Assembly: GCF_008079445.1 (NCBI RefSeq)
Contig: NZ_VRYH01000004.1
Location: forward strand, 62,001-126,000
DNA length: 64,000 bases
Reading direction: 5' to 3'
From: Aidingimonas lacisalsi
Lineage (GTDB): Bacteria; Pseudomonadota; Gammaproteobacteria; Pseudomonadales; Halomonadaceae
Position 1 is the stretch's first letter; every line of letters begins with the position of its first letter. The notes under the pieces were generated by a model. It had not been told where the DNA came from, searched no databases, and was given only the letters and a program-made list of their open reading frames with translations. Positions 35,227 to 43,270 of the stretch are shown here, one piece after another. Made by a program: the position numbers and the translations under genes.

Positions 35227-35259
35227 TTTCGATAAACCACATTTGTGTCTGAAAGCGAA
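35227..35259. promoter_or_regulatory. GlpR-like operator upstream of glpS
   Basis: TTTCGATAAAC (35227-35237) is the exact inverse of GTTTATCGAAA upstream of glpK, and AAAGCGAA (35252-35259) also recurs there. GTTT-CGAT-AAAC is itself a dyad. It lies 90 bases before the glpS start, so the transporter operon is probably in the GlpR regulon. Confidence 0.6.
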
Positions 35260-35326
35260 TCTCGACTACTGTGAGTTCACGCCACGCCGCGTGTCAGTTC
35301 ACAACAACGACTACGTCGAGTTACGC

Positions 35327-36415
35327 ATGTCTCTGATCCTTGAAAATATTGACCTCGAGGTTGGGCGCGAGACCCATGTCGAGGGAGTTGATCTCGAGTT
35401 GGCTCCGGGCTCGTTCAATGTGTTGCTGGGTCGCACACTGTCCGGGAAAACGACGTTGATGCGTCTCATGGCGGGGCTGGATGTACCGACCCGCGGGCGT
35501 ATCCTGATGGATGGTCGAGATGTGACCGGCGTATCGGTACGCCGCCGCAACATATCCATGGTCTATCAGCAGTTCATCAATTACCCGGGATTGAGTGTCT
35601 ACGAGAACATTGCGTCGCCGCTACGCCTGGCCAACGTTCAATCACACGAAATTGATCGCCGTGTTCGCGAAACGGCCGAAATGTTGCATATCGAACATCT
35701 CCTTGACCGCTATCCTCTGGAACTGTCCGGAGGGCAGCAGCAGCGTACCGCCATGGGGCGTGCGTTGGTCAAGGATGCCGATGTCATCCTGTTCGACGAG
35801 CCTCTGGTCAACCTGGATTACAAACTTCGGGAAGAGTTTCGCGAGGAACTCCGGGCACTGTTCAGCGAACGACACTGTATTGCCGTCTACGCGACCACGG
35901 AGCCCGCCGAAGCCCTGGCATTGGGCGGGAATACTGCTGTGCTTCACGAGGGGCGGCTACTGCAGTATGGCCGTACCGAGGATGTTTACCATCGGCCACG
36001 GGATATCCGTAGCGCTGAAATGTTTTCCGAGCCACCGATGAATGTCATCGACGGCATCGTGTCGGGTAGCGAAGTCACCTTTGACCACCATTTGCACTTT
36101 CCGCTCGATGACGCCTTCCGCAACCTGCCCCCGGGTGACTATCGCTTTGGAGTCCGGGCGTCTCATATTTCACTGACACCGCAAGCGGAAAGCGACATTC
36201 GACTCGAAATGACGGTCGATCTCGCCGAGATCAGTGGGTCGGAAACATTTCTGCACGCGCACAACGATTGGTTCGAAGTGACGGTGCATCTGGCGGGTGT
36301 GCACGAGTTCAGCGTCGATGAAGCGGTATCGCTGTATTTCCCCACGCACAGAATGTATGCCTTCGACCGGCAGGGTGGCGTGGTGCATATACCCACTCAC
36401 CTGGGAGGTGTGTGA
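35327..36415 (+). CDS. glpS: GlpS, glycerol ABC transporter ATPase 1
   Basis: GlpS is one of two ATPases of the glycerol importer first described in Rhizobium leguminosarum. From the ATG at 35327 it has 362 residues. Walker A is the GlpS-type GRTLSGKT (35-42), the signature LSGGQ (133-137) is canonical and Walker B is VILFDEP. The H-loop histidine is replaced by Thr191 (YATTEP where MalK-like ATPases have YVTHDQ). A TOBE-like regulatory domain follows from about 240. It starts the glpSTPQUV-glpD unit; the preceding ribosome site is weak. Confidence 0.9.
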   Translation: MSLILENIDLEVGRETHVEGVDLELAPGSFNVLLGRTLSGKTTLMRLMAGLDVPTRGRILMDGRDVTGVSVRRRNISMVYQQFINYPGLSVYENIASPLRLANVQSHEIDRRVRETAEMLHIEHLLDRYPLELSGGQQQRTAMGRALVKDADVILFDEPLVNLDYKLREEFREELRALFSERHCIAVYATTEPAEALALGGNTAVLHEGRLLQYGRTEDVYHRPRDIRSAEMFSEPPMNVIDGIVSGSEVTFDHHLHFPLDDAFRNLPPGDYRFGVRASHISLTPQAESDIRLEMTVDLAEISGSETFLHAHNDWFEVTVHLAGVHEFSVDEAVSLYFPTHRMYAFDRQGGVVHIPTHLGGV

Positions 36416-36416
36416 G

Positions 36417-37520
36417 ATGGCGGAAATCACTCTCAAGTCCTTGGCTCATTCTTATCTGCAAACCCCCGACGGCGACCAGGATTATGCCATTCGCGAGATG
36501 GATCATGTCTGGCATCAAGGTGGTGCCTATGCATTGCTGGGGCCTTCCGGGTGCGGAAAGTCGACGTTGCTGAATATCATCTCCGGTTTGCTGGAACCGT
36601 CGCGCGGTGATGTGTTGTTCGATGGCGAGGTGGTCAATGCACTGCCGCCGGAACAACGCAACATCGCGCAGGTTTTCCAGTTTCCGGTGGTCTACGACAC
36701 CATGACGGTCTACGACAATCTGGCTTTCCCGCTGCGTAACGTGGGGACCTCGGAAGAACGTGTCCGTGAACGGGTCAGTGAAGTCGCCGATGTCCTGGAG
36801 CTGAGTGGGCAACTCAAGCGCAAGGCCAAGAACCTCACTGCCGACGAAAAACAGAAAGTCTCGATGGGGCGCGGACTGGTGCGCGATGATGTGTCGGCCA
36901 TTCTGTTCGATGAGCCCCTGACCGTCATCGATCCTCAACTCAAGTGGAAGTTGCGCCGCAAACTCAAGGAGATCCACCAGCGTTTCGGCATCACCATGAT
37001 CTATGTCACTCACGACCAACTCGAAGCCTCGACGTTCGCCGACAAGATCGCCGTGATGTATGAAGGTCAGGTGGTTCAGTTCGGTACTCCCCGGGAACTG
37101 TTCGAGCAACCTGGACACACCTTTGTCGGCTACTTCATCGGTAGCCCGGGAATGAATTTCCTGGATGTGCATGTCAGTGACGGTACGCTCTATAGCGGAC
37201 GGACGGCGCTACCGTCAAGCAGCGACCGGTTGCTGGAGCGTGTCGCCAACTGCCGTTCCGATAACGTCAAGATCGGCATACGGCCGGAATTCATCGAGGT
37301 GAGTGCGGTGCCCGGCGGGGGAAGCGTCGAGGTGGACGTGGACGATGTTCAGGATCTGGGAACTTACTCGATACTTTCACTGCGGCTGGGTGAATGGCCA
37401 CTGAAAGCGCGTGTGGAAGAGGGCGGTGTCACGCCACACGACAAAGCATACATTGGCTTTCCAGAACGCTGGGTGGGTCTGTACGTCGATGACTATCGGG
37501 TGGAGATGGATCATGAATAA
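36417..37520 (+). CDS. glpT: GlpT, glycerol ABC transporter ATPase 2 (degenerate signature)
   Basis: This is the second ATPase of the importer, not the unrelated glycerol-3-phosphate antiporter called GlpT in E. coli. It has 367 residues with canonical Walker A GPSGCGKS (42-49), Walker B ILFDEP and H-loop His199 (YVTHDQ), but the ABC signature is LTADE (140-144) in place of LSGGQ. A C-terminal TOBE-like domain follows. GGGAGGTG precedes the start and the end overlaps glpP by eight bases. Its missing signature complements the missing His of GlpS. Confidence 0.9.
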   Translation: MAEITLKSLAHSYLQTPDGDQDYAIREMDHVWHQGGAYALLGPSGCGKSTLLNIISGLLEPSRGDVLFDGEVVNALPPEQRNIAQVFQFPVVYDTMTVYDNLAFPLRNVGTSEERVRERVSEVADVLELSGQLKRKAKNLTADEKQKVSMGRGLVRDDVSAILFDEPLTVIDPQLKWKLRRKLKEIHQRFGITMIYVTHDQLEASTFADKIAVMYEGQVVQFGTPRELFEQPGHTFVGYFIGSPGMNFLDVHVSDGTLYSGRTALPSSSDRLLERVANCRSDNVKIGIRPEFIEVSAVPGGGSVEVDVDDVQDLGTYSILSLRLGEWPLKARVEEGGVTPHDKAYIGFPERWVGLYVDDYRVEMDHE

Positions 37521-38397
37521 CAAGGTACGTGACAACCGGGCCTGGTGGTTGATACTGCCGATGCTGTTGCTGGTGTCTTTCTCGGCGATCATCCCGTTGA
37601 TGACGGTCGTCAATTATTCGGTACAGGACGTGTTTGACGCGAATACACGGTTTTTCACGGGCACGGAATGGTTCGAGGTAATGCTCAATGATCCGGCATT
37701 GCAGGTTGCCTTGTTACGTCAGTTCGCATTTTCACTGACCGTGCTGGCAATCGAGGTGCCGTTGGGCATCGGTATTGCCTTGCTGATGCCCAAGCGAGGC
37801 TGGCAAGCCTCGGCGGTACTGATACTGGTGACCTTGCCCTTGCTGATTCCCTGGAATGTGGTCGGCAGTATCTGGCAGATTTTTACTCGCGGCGACATTG
37901 GGCTGATGGGGTGGAGTCTTCGTGAACTCGGCTATTCATACAACATCACATCCAGCCCCGTGGATGCCTGGGCAACGATCGTCATCATGGATGTCTGGCA
38001 CTGGACGCCGTTGATTGCACTGCTGTGCTATAGCGGCCTGCGTTCGATCCCGGAAGCCTACTATCAGGCGGCGCGCATCGATCGCGCCTCCACGTGGTCG
38101 ATATTCCGTTATATCCAACTGCCCAAACTCACCAATGTCCTGGTGATCGGCGTGCTGTTGCGCTTCATGCACTCGTTCATGATCTATGCCGAGCCGTTCG
38201 TGCTGACCGGGGGTGGGCCGGGGAATTCGACGACGTTCCTGAGTCAGTCGCTGACCACCATGGCCATCGGCCAGCAGGACCTGGGCCCATCGGCCGCCTT
38301 TTCGCTGATCTATTTCCTGATCATTCTGCTGGTCTGCTGGGTGTTCTACACCGCGATCATGAATATGCAGAAAGACAATAACAATCCGGAGGCTTGA
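37513..38397 (+). CDS. glpP: GlpP, glycerol ABC transporter permease 1
   Basis: This is a 294-residue permease with six hydrophobic helices, of the MalF/UgpA type. The coupling loop is EAYYQAARIDRASTWSIFRYIQLP, conserved as the EAA motif that docks on the ATPases. The N-terminus NNKVRDNRAWWLILPMLLLV is that of sugar-type permeases. It overlaps the end of glpT, showing coupled translation, and is followed three bases later by glpQ. The substrate, glycerol, is inferred from the operon. Confidence 0.9.
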   Translation: MNNKVRDNRAWWLILPMLLLVSFSAIIPLMTVVNYSVQDVFDANTRFFTGTEWFEVMLNDPALQVALLRQFAFSLTVLAIEVPLGIGIALLMPKRGWQASAVLILVTLPLLIPWNVVGSIWQIFTRGDIGLMGWSLRELGYSYNITSSPVDAWATIVIMDVWHWTPLIALLCYSGLRSIPEAYYQAARIDRASTWSIFRYIQLPKLTNVLVIGVLLRFMHSFMIYAEPFVLTGGGPGNSTTFLSQSLTTMAIGQQDLGPSAAFSLIYFLIILLVCWVFYTAIMNMQKDNNNPEA

Positions 38398-38400
38398 GAG

Positions 38401-39294
38401 ATGACGGACTCTATGCCCGCGACTCCCGAGGAGGTACGTCGGCGAGCGGCTGCCACCGATCGACAGCGCCGTCGGCAGGCACGTCCTGTCTCTCGACAGT
38501 GGCGTCGACGGGGACTGATGGCGCTCTATATCGTCTTCGTGCTGTTGCCGATCTACTGGCTGCTCAACATGTCGTTTCAATCCAATACCGAGATATTGGG
38601 CGGTCTGACACTGTGGCCGGAAAATTTCACGGTGGAGCATTATACCAAGATATTCACCGAAGCCAGTTGGTACATGGGCTATGTGAATTCGCTCGGTTAT
38701 GTGCTGATGAACATGCTGATCAGTATCGTCGTGGCGCTGCCGGCCGCTTATGCCTTCAGTCGCTACCAGTTCATTGGCGACAAGCATCTGTTCTTCTGGC
38801 TCTTGACCAACCTGATGGCGCCTCCGGCGGTGTTCTTGCTGCCGTATTTCCAGCTTTACTACACGGTGGGTCTGTTCGACACGCACTTTGCCGTGGCACT
38901 GGCACACTGCCTGTTCAACATTCCTCTGGCGGTTTGGATACTCGAAGGGTTCATGAGTGGCGTGCCCAAGGAAATCGATGAAACCGCGTTCATTGATGGG
39001 TATAGCTTCCCGCGCTTTTTCATCAAGATCTTCATTCCAATGATCAGTTCGGGCATCGGTGTGACGCTGTTCTTCCTGTTCATGTTCTCGTGGGTCGAGT
39101 TACTGCTGGCAAGTACTCTCACGGCCACCGAGGCACAGCCGATCGCTTCCGTCATGACGCAAACCAAGGGAGCGTCCGGCATCGATTGGGGGGCGTTGGC
39201 GGCGGCCGGGGTGCTGACCATTCTGCCCGGCATCGTCGTTGTCTACTTCGTTCGTCATCACATCGCCAAGGGCTTCGCCCTGGGCCGGACTTGA
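38401..39294 (+). CDS. glpQ: GlpQ, glycerol ABC transporter permease 2
   Basis: This is the second permease, 297 residues, of the MalG/UgpE type, with an Arg-rich N-terminal tail (about 1-38) before six helices. The EAA loop reads KEIDETAFIDGYSFPRFFIKIFIP. It pairs with GlpP to form the channel. The name follows the Rhizobium glycerol operon and must not be confused with the E. coli glycerophosphodiesterase of the same symbol. GGAGG near the glpP end provides the ribosome site. Confidence 0.9.
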   Translation: MTDSMPATPEEVRRRAAATDRQRRRQARPVSRQWRRRGLMALYIVFVLLPIYWLLNMSFQSNTEILGGLTLWPENFTVEHYTKIFTEASWYMGYVNSLGYVLMNMLISIVVALPAAYAFSRYQFIGDKHLFFWLLTNLMAPPAVFLLPYFQLYYTVGLFDTHFAVALAHCLFNIPLAVWILEGFMSGVPKEIDETAFIDGYSFPRFFIKIFIPMISSGIGVTLFFLFMFSWVELLLASTLTATEAQPIASVMTQTKGASGIDWGALAAAGVLTILPGIVVVYFVRHHIAKGFALGRT

Positions 39295-39306
39295 GGAGGA
39301 CATGCC

Positions 39307-39579
39307 ATGCAATGGATGGTCTGGACGTTACCCACTACCATTTTTTTCTGCACGATTGCCGCTCTGCTGGCAGGCATGACCGTCTGGGAAATTGCGTCGC
39401 CGACGGTGGAGCGCAAGGGATTCCTGCCCATTTCGACGACACGTGGTGATCGTTTCTTCATCGGGCTGCTGTCTGCTGCCTATATCCACTTGGGGGTGGT
39501 TGGCTTCACCTCCTTCAGTCTCTGGTTGGCGCTTGGCGCATCGGCACTCTGGTTGCTGGTATTGCTGCGCTGGGGCTGA
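39307..39579 (+). CDS. glpU: GlpU, small DUF2160 membrane protein
   Basis: This is a 90-residue protein with two or three hydrophobic segments (about 5-27, 50-68, 70-88) separated by a polar loop with ERKGFLPISTTRGDRFF. It corresponds to the DUF2160 protein GlpU that occurs only inside glycerol ABC operons. The molecular role is unknown; an accessory membrane subunit is likely. It lies 12 bases after glpQ and 55 before glpV. Confidence 0.85.
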   Translation: MQWMVWTLPTTIFFCTIAALLAGMTVWEIASPTVERKGFLPISTTRGDRFFIGLLSAAYIHLGVVGFTSFSLWLALGASALWLLVLLRWG

Positions 39580-39634
39580 TCGTGATCCATGGAGCGAATC
39601 GTTCACGGATGAACCCCACTCAAAAGAGGTCATT

Positions 39635-41374
39635 ATGAAACCGACAACAACGCGACTCTCTCTATTGACGGCTTGCGTGATGCTGGCAAGCGGCTCTTTG
39701 CACGCCGAGGAACAGGATGCTCGTGCCGTTGCCGAGCGGCTGGTCGATGAGCATTTCCAGAGTTCCACACTGTCCCGCGAGGAACAGATCGAGGAACTGA
39801 TGTGGTTCGCGGAGGCTGCCGAACCTTTCCGTGACATGGAAATCAACACTGTCGCCGAAGGGCTGACAACGCATATTTATGAGCGTGACGTGCTGGCCGA
39901 GGCGTTCGAGGAGCTTACCGGTATCGAGGTCACTCACAACATCATCGGTGAGGGTGATGTGGTGAACAACCTGCAGACCCAGATGCAGTCCGGGCGCAAT
40001 ATCTATGACGGCTATGTCAACGATACCGATGCCATCGGTACGCATATTCGTTACGGCACGACTATCAACCTCTCCGAGGCCATGGAAAACGAGTGGTCGG
40101 ATTATACGCTGCCGACCCTGGACCTTGATGATTTCATCGGTATCCAGTATGGAACCGGCCCGGACGGCAGCATCTACCAGTTGCCGACTCAGCAATTCGC
40201 CAACCTTTACTGGTTTCGCTACGACTGGTTCCAGCGCGAGGATCTGCAGGAGCAGTTCCGGGACATTTATGGCTACGAGCTGGGCGTACCGACCAACTGG
40301 ACAGCCTACGAGGACATTGCCGAGTTCTTTACCGACCACGTTGGTGAGATCGATGGTGAAACTGTCTACGGCCACATGGACTATGGTCGTCGCGACCCGT
40401 CCCTGGGCTGGCGTTTCCACGACTCGTGGCTTTCCATGGCCGGTATGGGCAGCCCCGGCGTCCCCTTCGGCAATCCTGTCGACGACTGGGGCATTCGGGT
40501 CAATGAAGAGAGCCAGCCGGTGGGAGCCAGTGTGAGCCGTGGTGGTGCCACCAATTCGCCGGCATCGGTATTTGCAGTGACCAAGATGGTCGACTGGCTG
40601 GAGCAATATGCGCCACCTGAAGCCAGTGGCATGACATTCGGTGAGGCTGGACCAGTCCCTGCACAGGGCAACATCGCTCAGCAAATGTTCTGGTACACGA
40701 CCTTCACGGCTGATATGACCGATCCTGAACTGCCGATCAACAATGAAGACGGTACCCCGAAGTGGCGTATGGCGCCGTCACCGACCGGCCCCTATTGGGA
40801 AGAGGGCATGAAGGTGGGGTATCAGGATGTGGGAGCCTGGACCTTCTTCGACTCCACGCCGGAAGATCGGCGCACGGCGGCCTGGTTGTTTGCCCAGTTC
40901 ACCGTCTCCAAGAGCGTGTCGCTCGAAAAACTGATGGCCGGACTGACGCCGATCCGCGAGTCGGACATCTTCTCCGAGCAGATGAGTGATATGGCACCAC
41001 AGTTGGGCGGTTTGGTCGAGTTCTATCGCAGCCCCAACGAGTCCAACTGGACGCCGTCGAGTACCAATGTTCCCGACTATCCGCGTATGGCGCCATTGTG
41101 GTGGCAGAACCTGGCACCAGCGGTCAATGGTGAGATCGAGCCTCAGGAAGCGCTGGACAATCTGGCGGGGGATCTCGATAACATCATGCGGCGACTGGGT
41201 AGGGCCGGCGTATTCGCGACTTACTCGCCGGTGCTCAACGACGAGCGCGATCCCGGCTACTGGCTGGAGCAGGACGGCGCGCCCAAGGCCAAGCTCGATG
41301 ACGAGATGCCGCAGGGTACTACCGTGCCTTATGACGAAATGATGGAAGACTGGATGGCTGCCGGTACGCGCTGA
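39635..41374 (+). CDS. glpV: GlpV, glycerol-binding periplasmic protein
   Basis: This is the substrate-binding protein of the importer. From the ATG at 39635 (AAAGAGG site) it has 579 residues, unusually long for a sugar-type binding protein (about 400-450) but typical of GlpV. The signal peptide ends SLHA near residue 24. The mature part has an N-terminal charged helix region (about 25-70) and then the extracellular binding fold with GEGDVVNNLQTQMQSGRNIYDGYV. A perfect stem-loop follows the stop. Confidence 0.9.
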   Translation: MKPTTTRLSLLTACVMLASGSLHAEEQDARAVAERLVDEHFQSSTLSREEQIEELMWFAEAAEPFRDMEINTVAEGLTTHIYERDVLAEAFEELTGIEVTHNIIGEGDVVNNLQTQMQSGRNIYDGYVNDTDAIGTHIRYGTTINLSEAMENEWSDYTLPTLDLDDFIGIQYGTGPDGSIYQLPTQQFANLYWFRYDWFQREDLQEQFRDIYGYELGVPTNWTAYEDIAEFFTDHVGEIDGETVYGHMDYGRRDPSLGWRFHDSWLSMAGMGSPGVPFGNPVDDWGIRVNEESQPVGASVSRGGATNSPASVFAVTKMVDWLEQYAPPEASGMTFGEAGPVPAQGNIAQQMFWYTTFTADMTDPELPINNEDGTPKWRMAPSPTGPYWEEGMKVGYQDVGAWTFFDSTPEDRRTAAWLFAQFTVSKSVSLEKLMAGLTPIRESDIFSEQMSDMAPQLGGLVEFYRSPNESNWTPSSTNVPDYPRMAPLWWQNLAPAVNGEIEPQEALDNLAGDLDNIMRRLGRAGVFATYSPVLNDERDPGYWLEQDGAPKAKLDDEMPQGTTVPYDEMMEDWMAAGTR

Positions 41375-41382
41375 TCGATGAC

Positions 41383-41405
41383 GGACAGGCCGGCAAGGCC
41401 TGTCC
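41383..41405. other. Perfect hairpin between glpV and glpD
   Basis: GGACAGGCC (41383-41391), loop GGCAA, GGCCTGTCC (41397-41405) begins nine bases after the glpV stop. There is no T run. It could lower read-through into glpD or protect the upstream mRNA end. The 195-base gap shows no GlpR-like site. Confidence 0.6.
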
Positions 41406-41569
41406 GCGGTGAGCGGAGAACCGGAACGCGGCTATCTCGACGAGTTCTCCGTGTCGCCGACGGCTCAAGTAGTAAAGAGCCCGACATTACAGTGACCGGT
41501 TGCCCGAACGGGATCACGGCCCCGCCCGGCGCACGCCGAGGGGGGGCTTTGTCTGAATAAGGCCCTGCT

Positions 41570-43183
41570 ATGCCACTTCCTCCGAACAACATCCGCCAAC
41601 TGGCGGAGCGTGATTTCGATGTCCTGGTCGTTGGTGGTGGCATCAATGGTGCGTCAGCGGCTGCCGCATTGAGTGGCAAAGGCGCCAGCGTCGCATTGAT
41701 CGATCGCGGTGATTTCGCCAGCAGTACCAGCATGCATTCATCGAACCTGGTCTGGGGCGGTATCAAGTACATGGAGAGTCATGATTTCGCTCTGGTACGG
41801 AAACTTTGCAGGAGTCGCAATCACCTGATCAAAAGTTACCCTTCCACGGTGCAGGAAATCCGCTTTCTGACTACCATCACGCAAGGGTTTCGCTACCATC
41901 CACGCTATTTGTGGCTGGGAACGTGGCTCTACTGGTTGATCGGTAACGCGTTCACGCGCATCCCTCATTATTTGACGGCCAAGGAGATCAGTCGGCGCGA
42001 GTCGATCATCGATACGTCCCGAGCGGTGGGGGGCTTTGAATATTCCGATGCGTATCTGCATGACAATGACGCCCGTTTCGTCTTCAATTTCGTGCGCAGT
42101 GCCCTGGATTTCGGTGCGGTGTCCGCCAACTATGTGGAATCGCTGGGGGCCGAGCATAATGCAGAGGGCTGGGTGACTCGAGTGCGTGACCGGATCGGCG
42201 GTGACACCTTCGACATTCATTCTCGCGTAGTGATCAATGCAACCGGCCCCTGGGTCGATCGCCTCAACCGGCTATCCGCACAACCTACCGAGTACCAGCA
42301 CGTTTTCTCCAAGGGCATTCATCTGATCGTGCCACGGCTTACCGACAGCCAGCGGGTACTGGCCTTCTTTGCCGATGACGGTCGCTTGTTCTTCGTCATT
42401 CCGATGGGGCCGCGCACCTGCATCGGGACGACCGATACCCGTGTGGATGACCCCGATGTCGGAGTCACTCGGGAGGACATCCAGTTCGTGCTGGATAACA
42501 TCAACAAACGGCTGTGCCTTGATACTCCCTTGTGTGAGAGCGATATCATAGCTACCCGTTGTGGTGTCAGGCCGTTGGCGGTCAAGGCAAGCAGCACCGA
42601 CGATCGTGATTTCCTGCAGTTGTCGCGTAAGCATGTCATCGATGTCGATCGTCAGCGCCGCCATCTGAGCATATTCGGAGGCAAGTTGACCGATTGCCTG
42701 AACGTGGGCGAAGAAGTCGTCGATGAAGTGCAACGACTGGGTATCGAGATACCGTATGCTGGTTATTGCTGGTACGGAGAGCCGCCGACATCGGTCAAAG
42801 AGACTTTCATGCATCAGGCACGTCTGATGGGGCTGGATGAACGGGCCGACGATCATGCGACCGAACCCTTGAGTCTGCGCCTGTGGCGGCGCTATGGAGC
42901 GGCTGCCATGGAGATGCTCGAAGATATCCGTCAGGACCCTCGCCAGGGCGACGTATTGATAGCGGGCACCGAGTATCTGCGTTGTGAATTGCGCCAGGCT
43001 CAGCGTCGCGAGATGGTAACCCGGCTGGAGGATTTCTTGCGTCGACGCTCGAAGATCTCGCTGGTGGTGCCGGAGGAAACCATCCGCGATTCACCCGGCT
43101 TGCGGGAGGCGTGTGACATTCTCTTTGGCGATGAGGCCGAGGTACGGTTACGGGAATATCTCGATAGCGGAGAAGTGGGGTAA
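41570..43183 (+). CDS. glpD: Aerobic glycerol-3-phosphate dehydrogenase
   Basis: GlpD is a membrane-associated flavoenzyme that oxidises glycerol-3-phosphate to dihydroxyacetone phosphate and passes electrons to quinone. The 537 residues begin with the FAD-binding DVLVVGGGINGASAAAALSG, then SSMHSSNLVWGGIKY-like residues, GTTDTRVDDPDV and the closing IFGGKLTDCLNVGEEV. It completes the pathway begun by the ABC importer and GlpK. It probably shares the glpS transcript in part, despite the hairpin ahead of it. Confidence 0.95.
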   Translation: MPLPPNNIRQLAERDFDVLVVGGGINGASAAAALSGKGASVALIDRGDFASSTSMHSSNLVWGGIKYMESHDFALVRKLCRSRNHLIKSYPSTVQEIRFLTTITQGFRYHPRYLWLGTWLYWLIGNAFTRIPHYLTAKEISRRESIIDTSRAVGGFEYSDAYLHDNDARFVFNFVRSALDFGAVSANYVESLGAEHNAEGWVTRVRDRIGGDTFDIHSRVVINATGPWVDRLNRLSAQPTEYQHVFSKGIHLIVPRLTDSQRVLAFFADDGRLFFVIPMGPRTCIGTTDTRVDDPDVGVTREDIQFVLDNINKRLCLDTPLCESDIIATRCGVRPLAVKASSTDDRDFLQLSRKHVIDVDRQRRHLSIFGGKLTDCLNVGEEVVDEVQRLGIEIPYAGYCWYGEPPTSVKETFMHQARLMGLDERADDHATEPLSLRLWRRYGAAAMEMLEDIRQDPRQGDVLIAGTEYLRCELRQAQRREMVTRLEDFLRRRSKISLVVPEETIRDSPGLREACDILFGDEAEVRLREYLDSGEVG

Positions 43184-43270
43184 ACTGCGCGGCGCCGGGA
43201 GATGGCAAGTCGCGACGTCATCTCGTGCCCGGCCCGACGCTGTTCATTCGCCGCTAAGGGAGATTCTTCC

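Noticed and set aside
36417-39294. Glycerol-3-phosphate antiporter GlpT and phosphodiesterase GlpQ as in E. coli
   Set aside because: The proteins are an ABC ATPase and an ABC permease; only the names coincide with the rhizobial operon.
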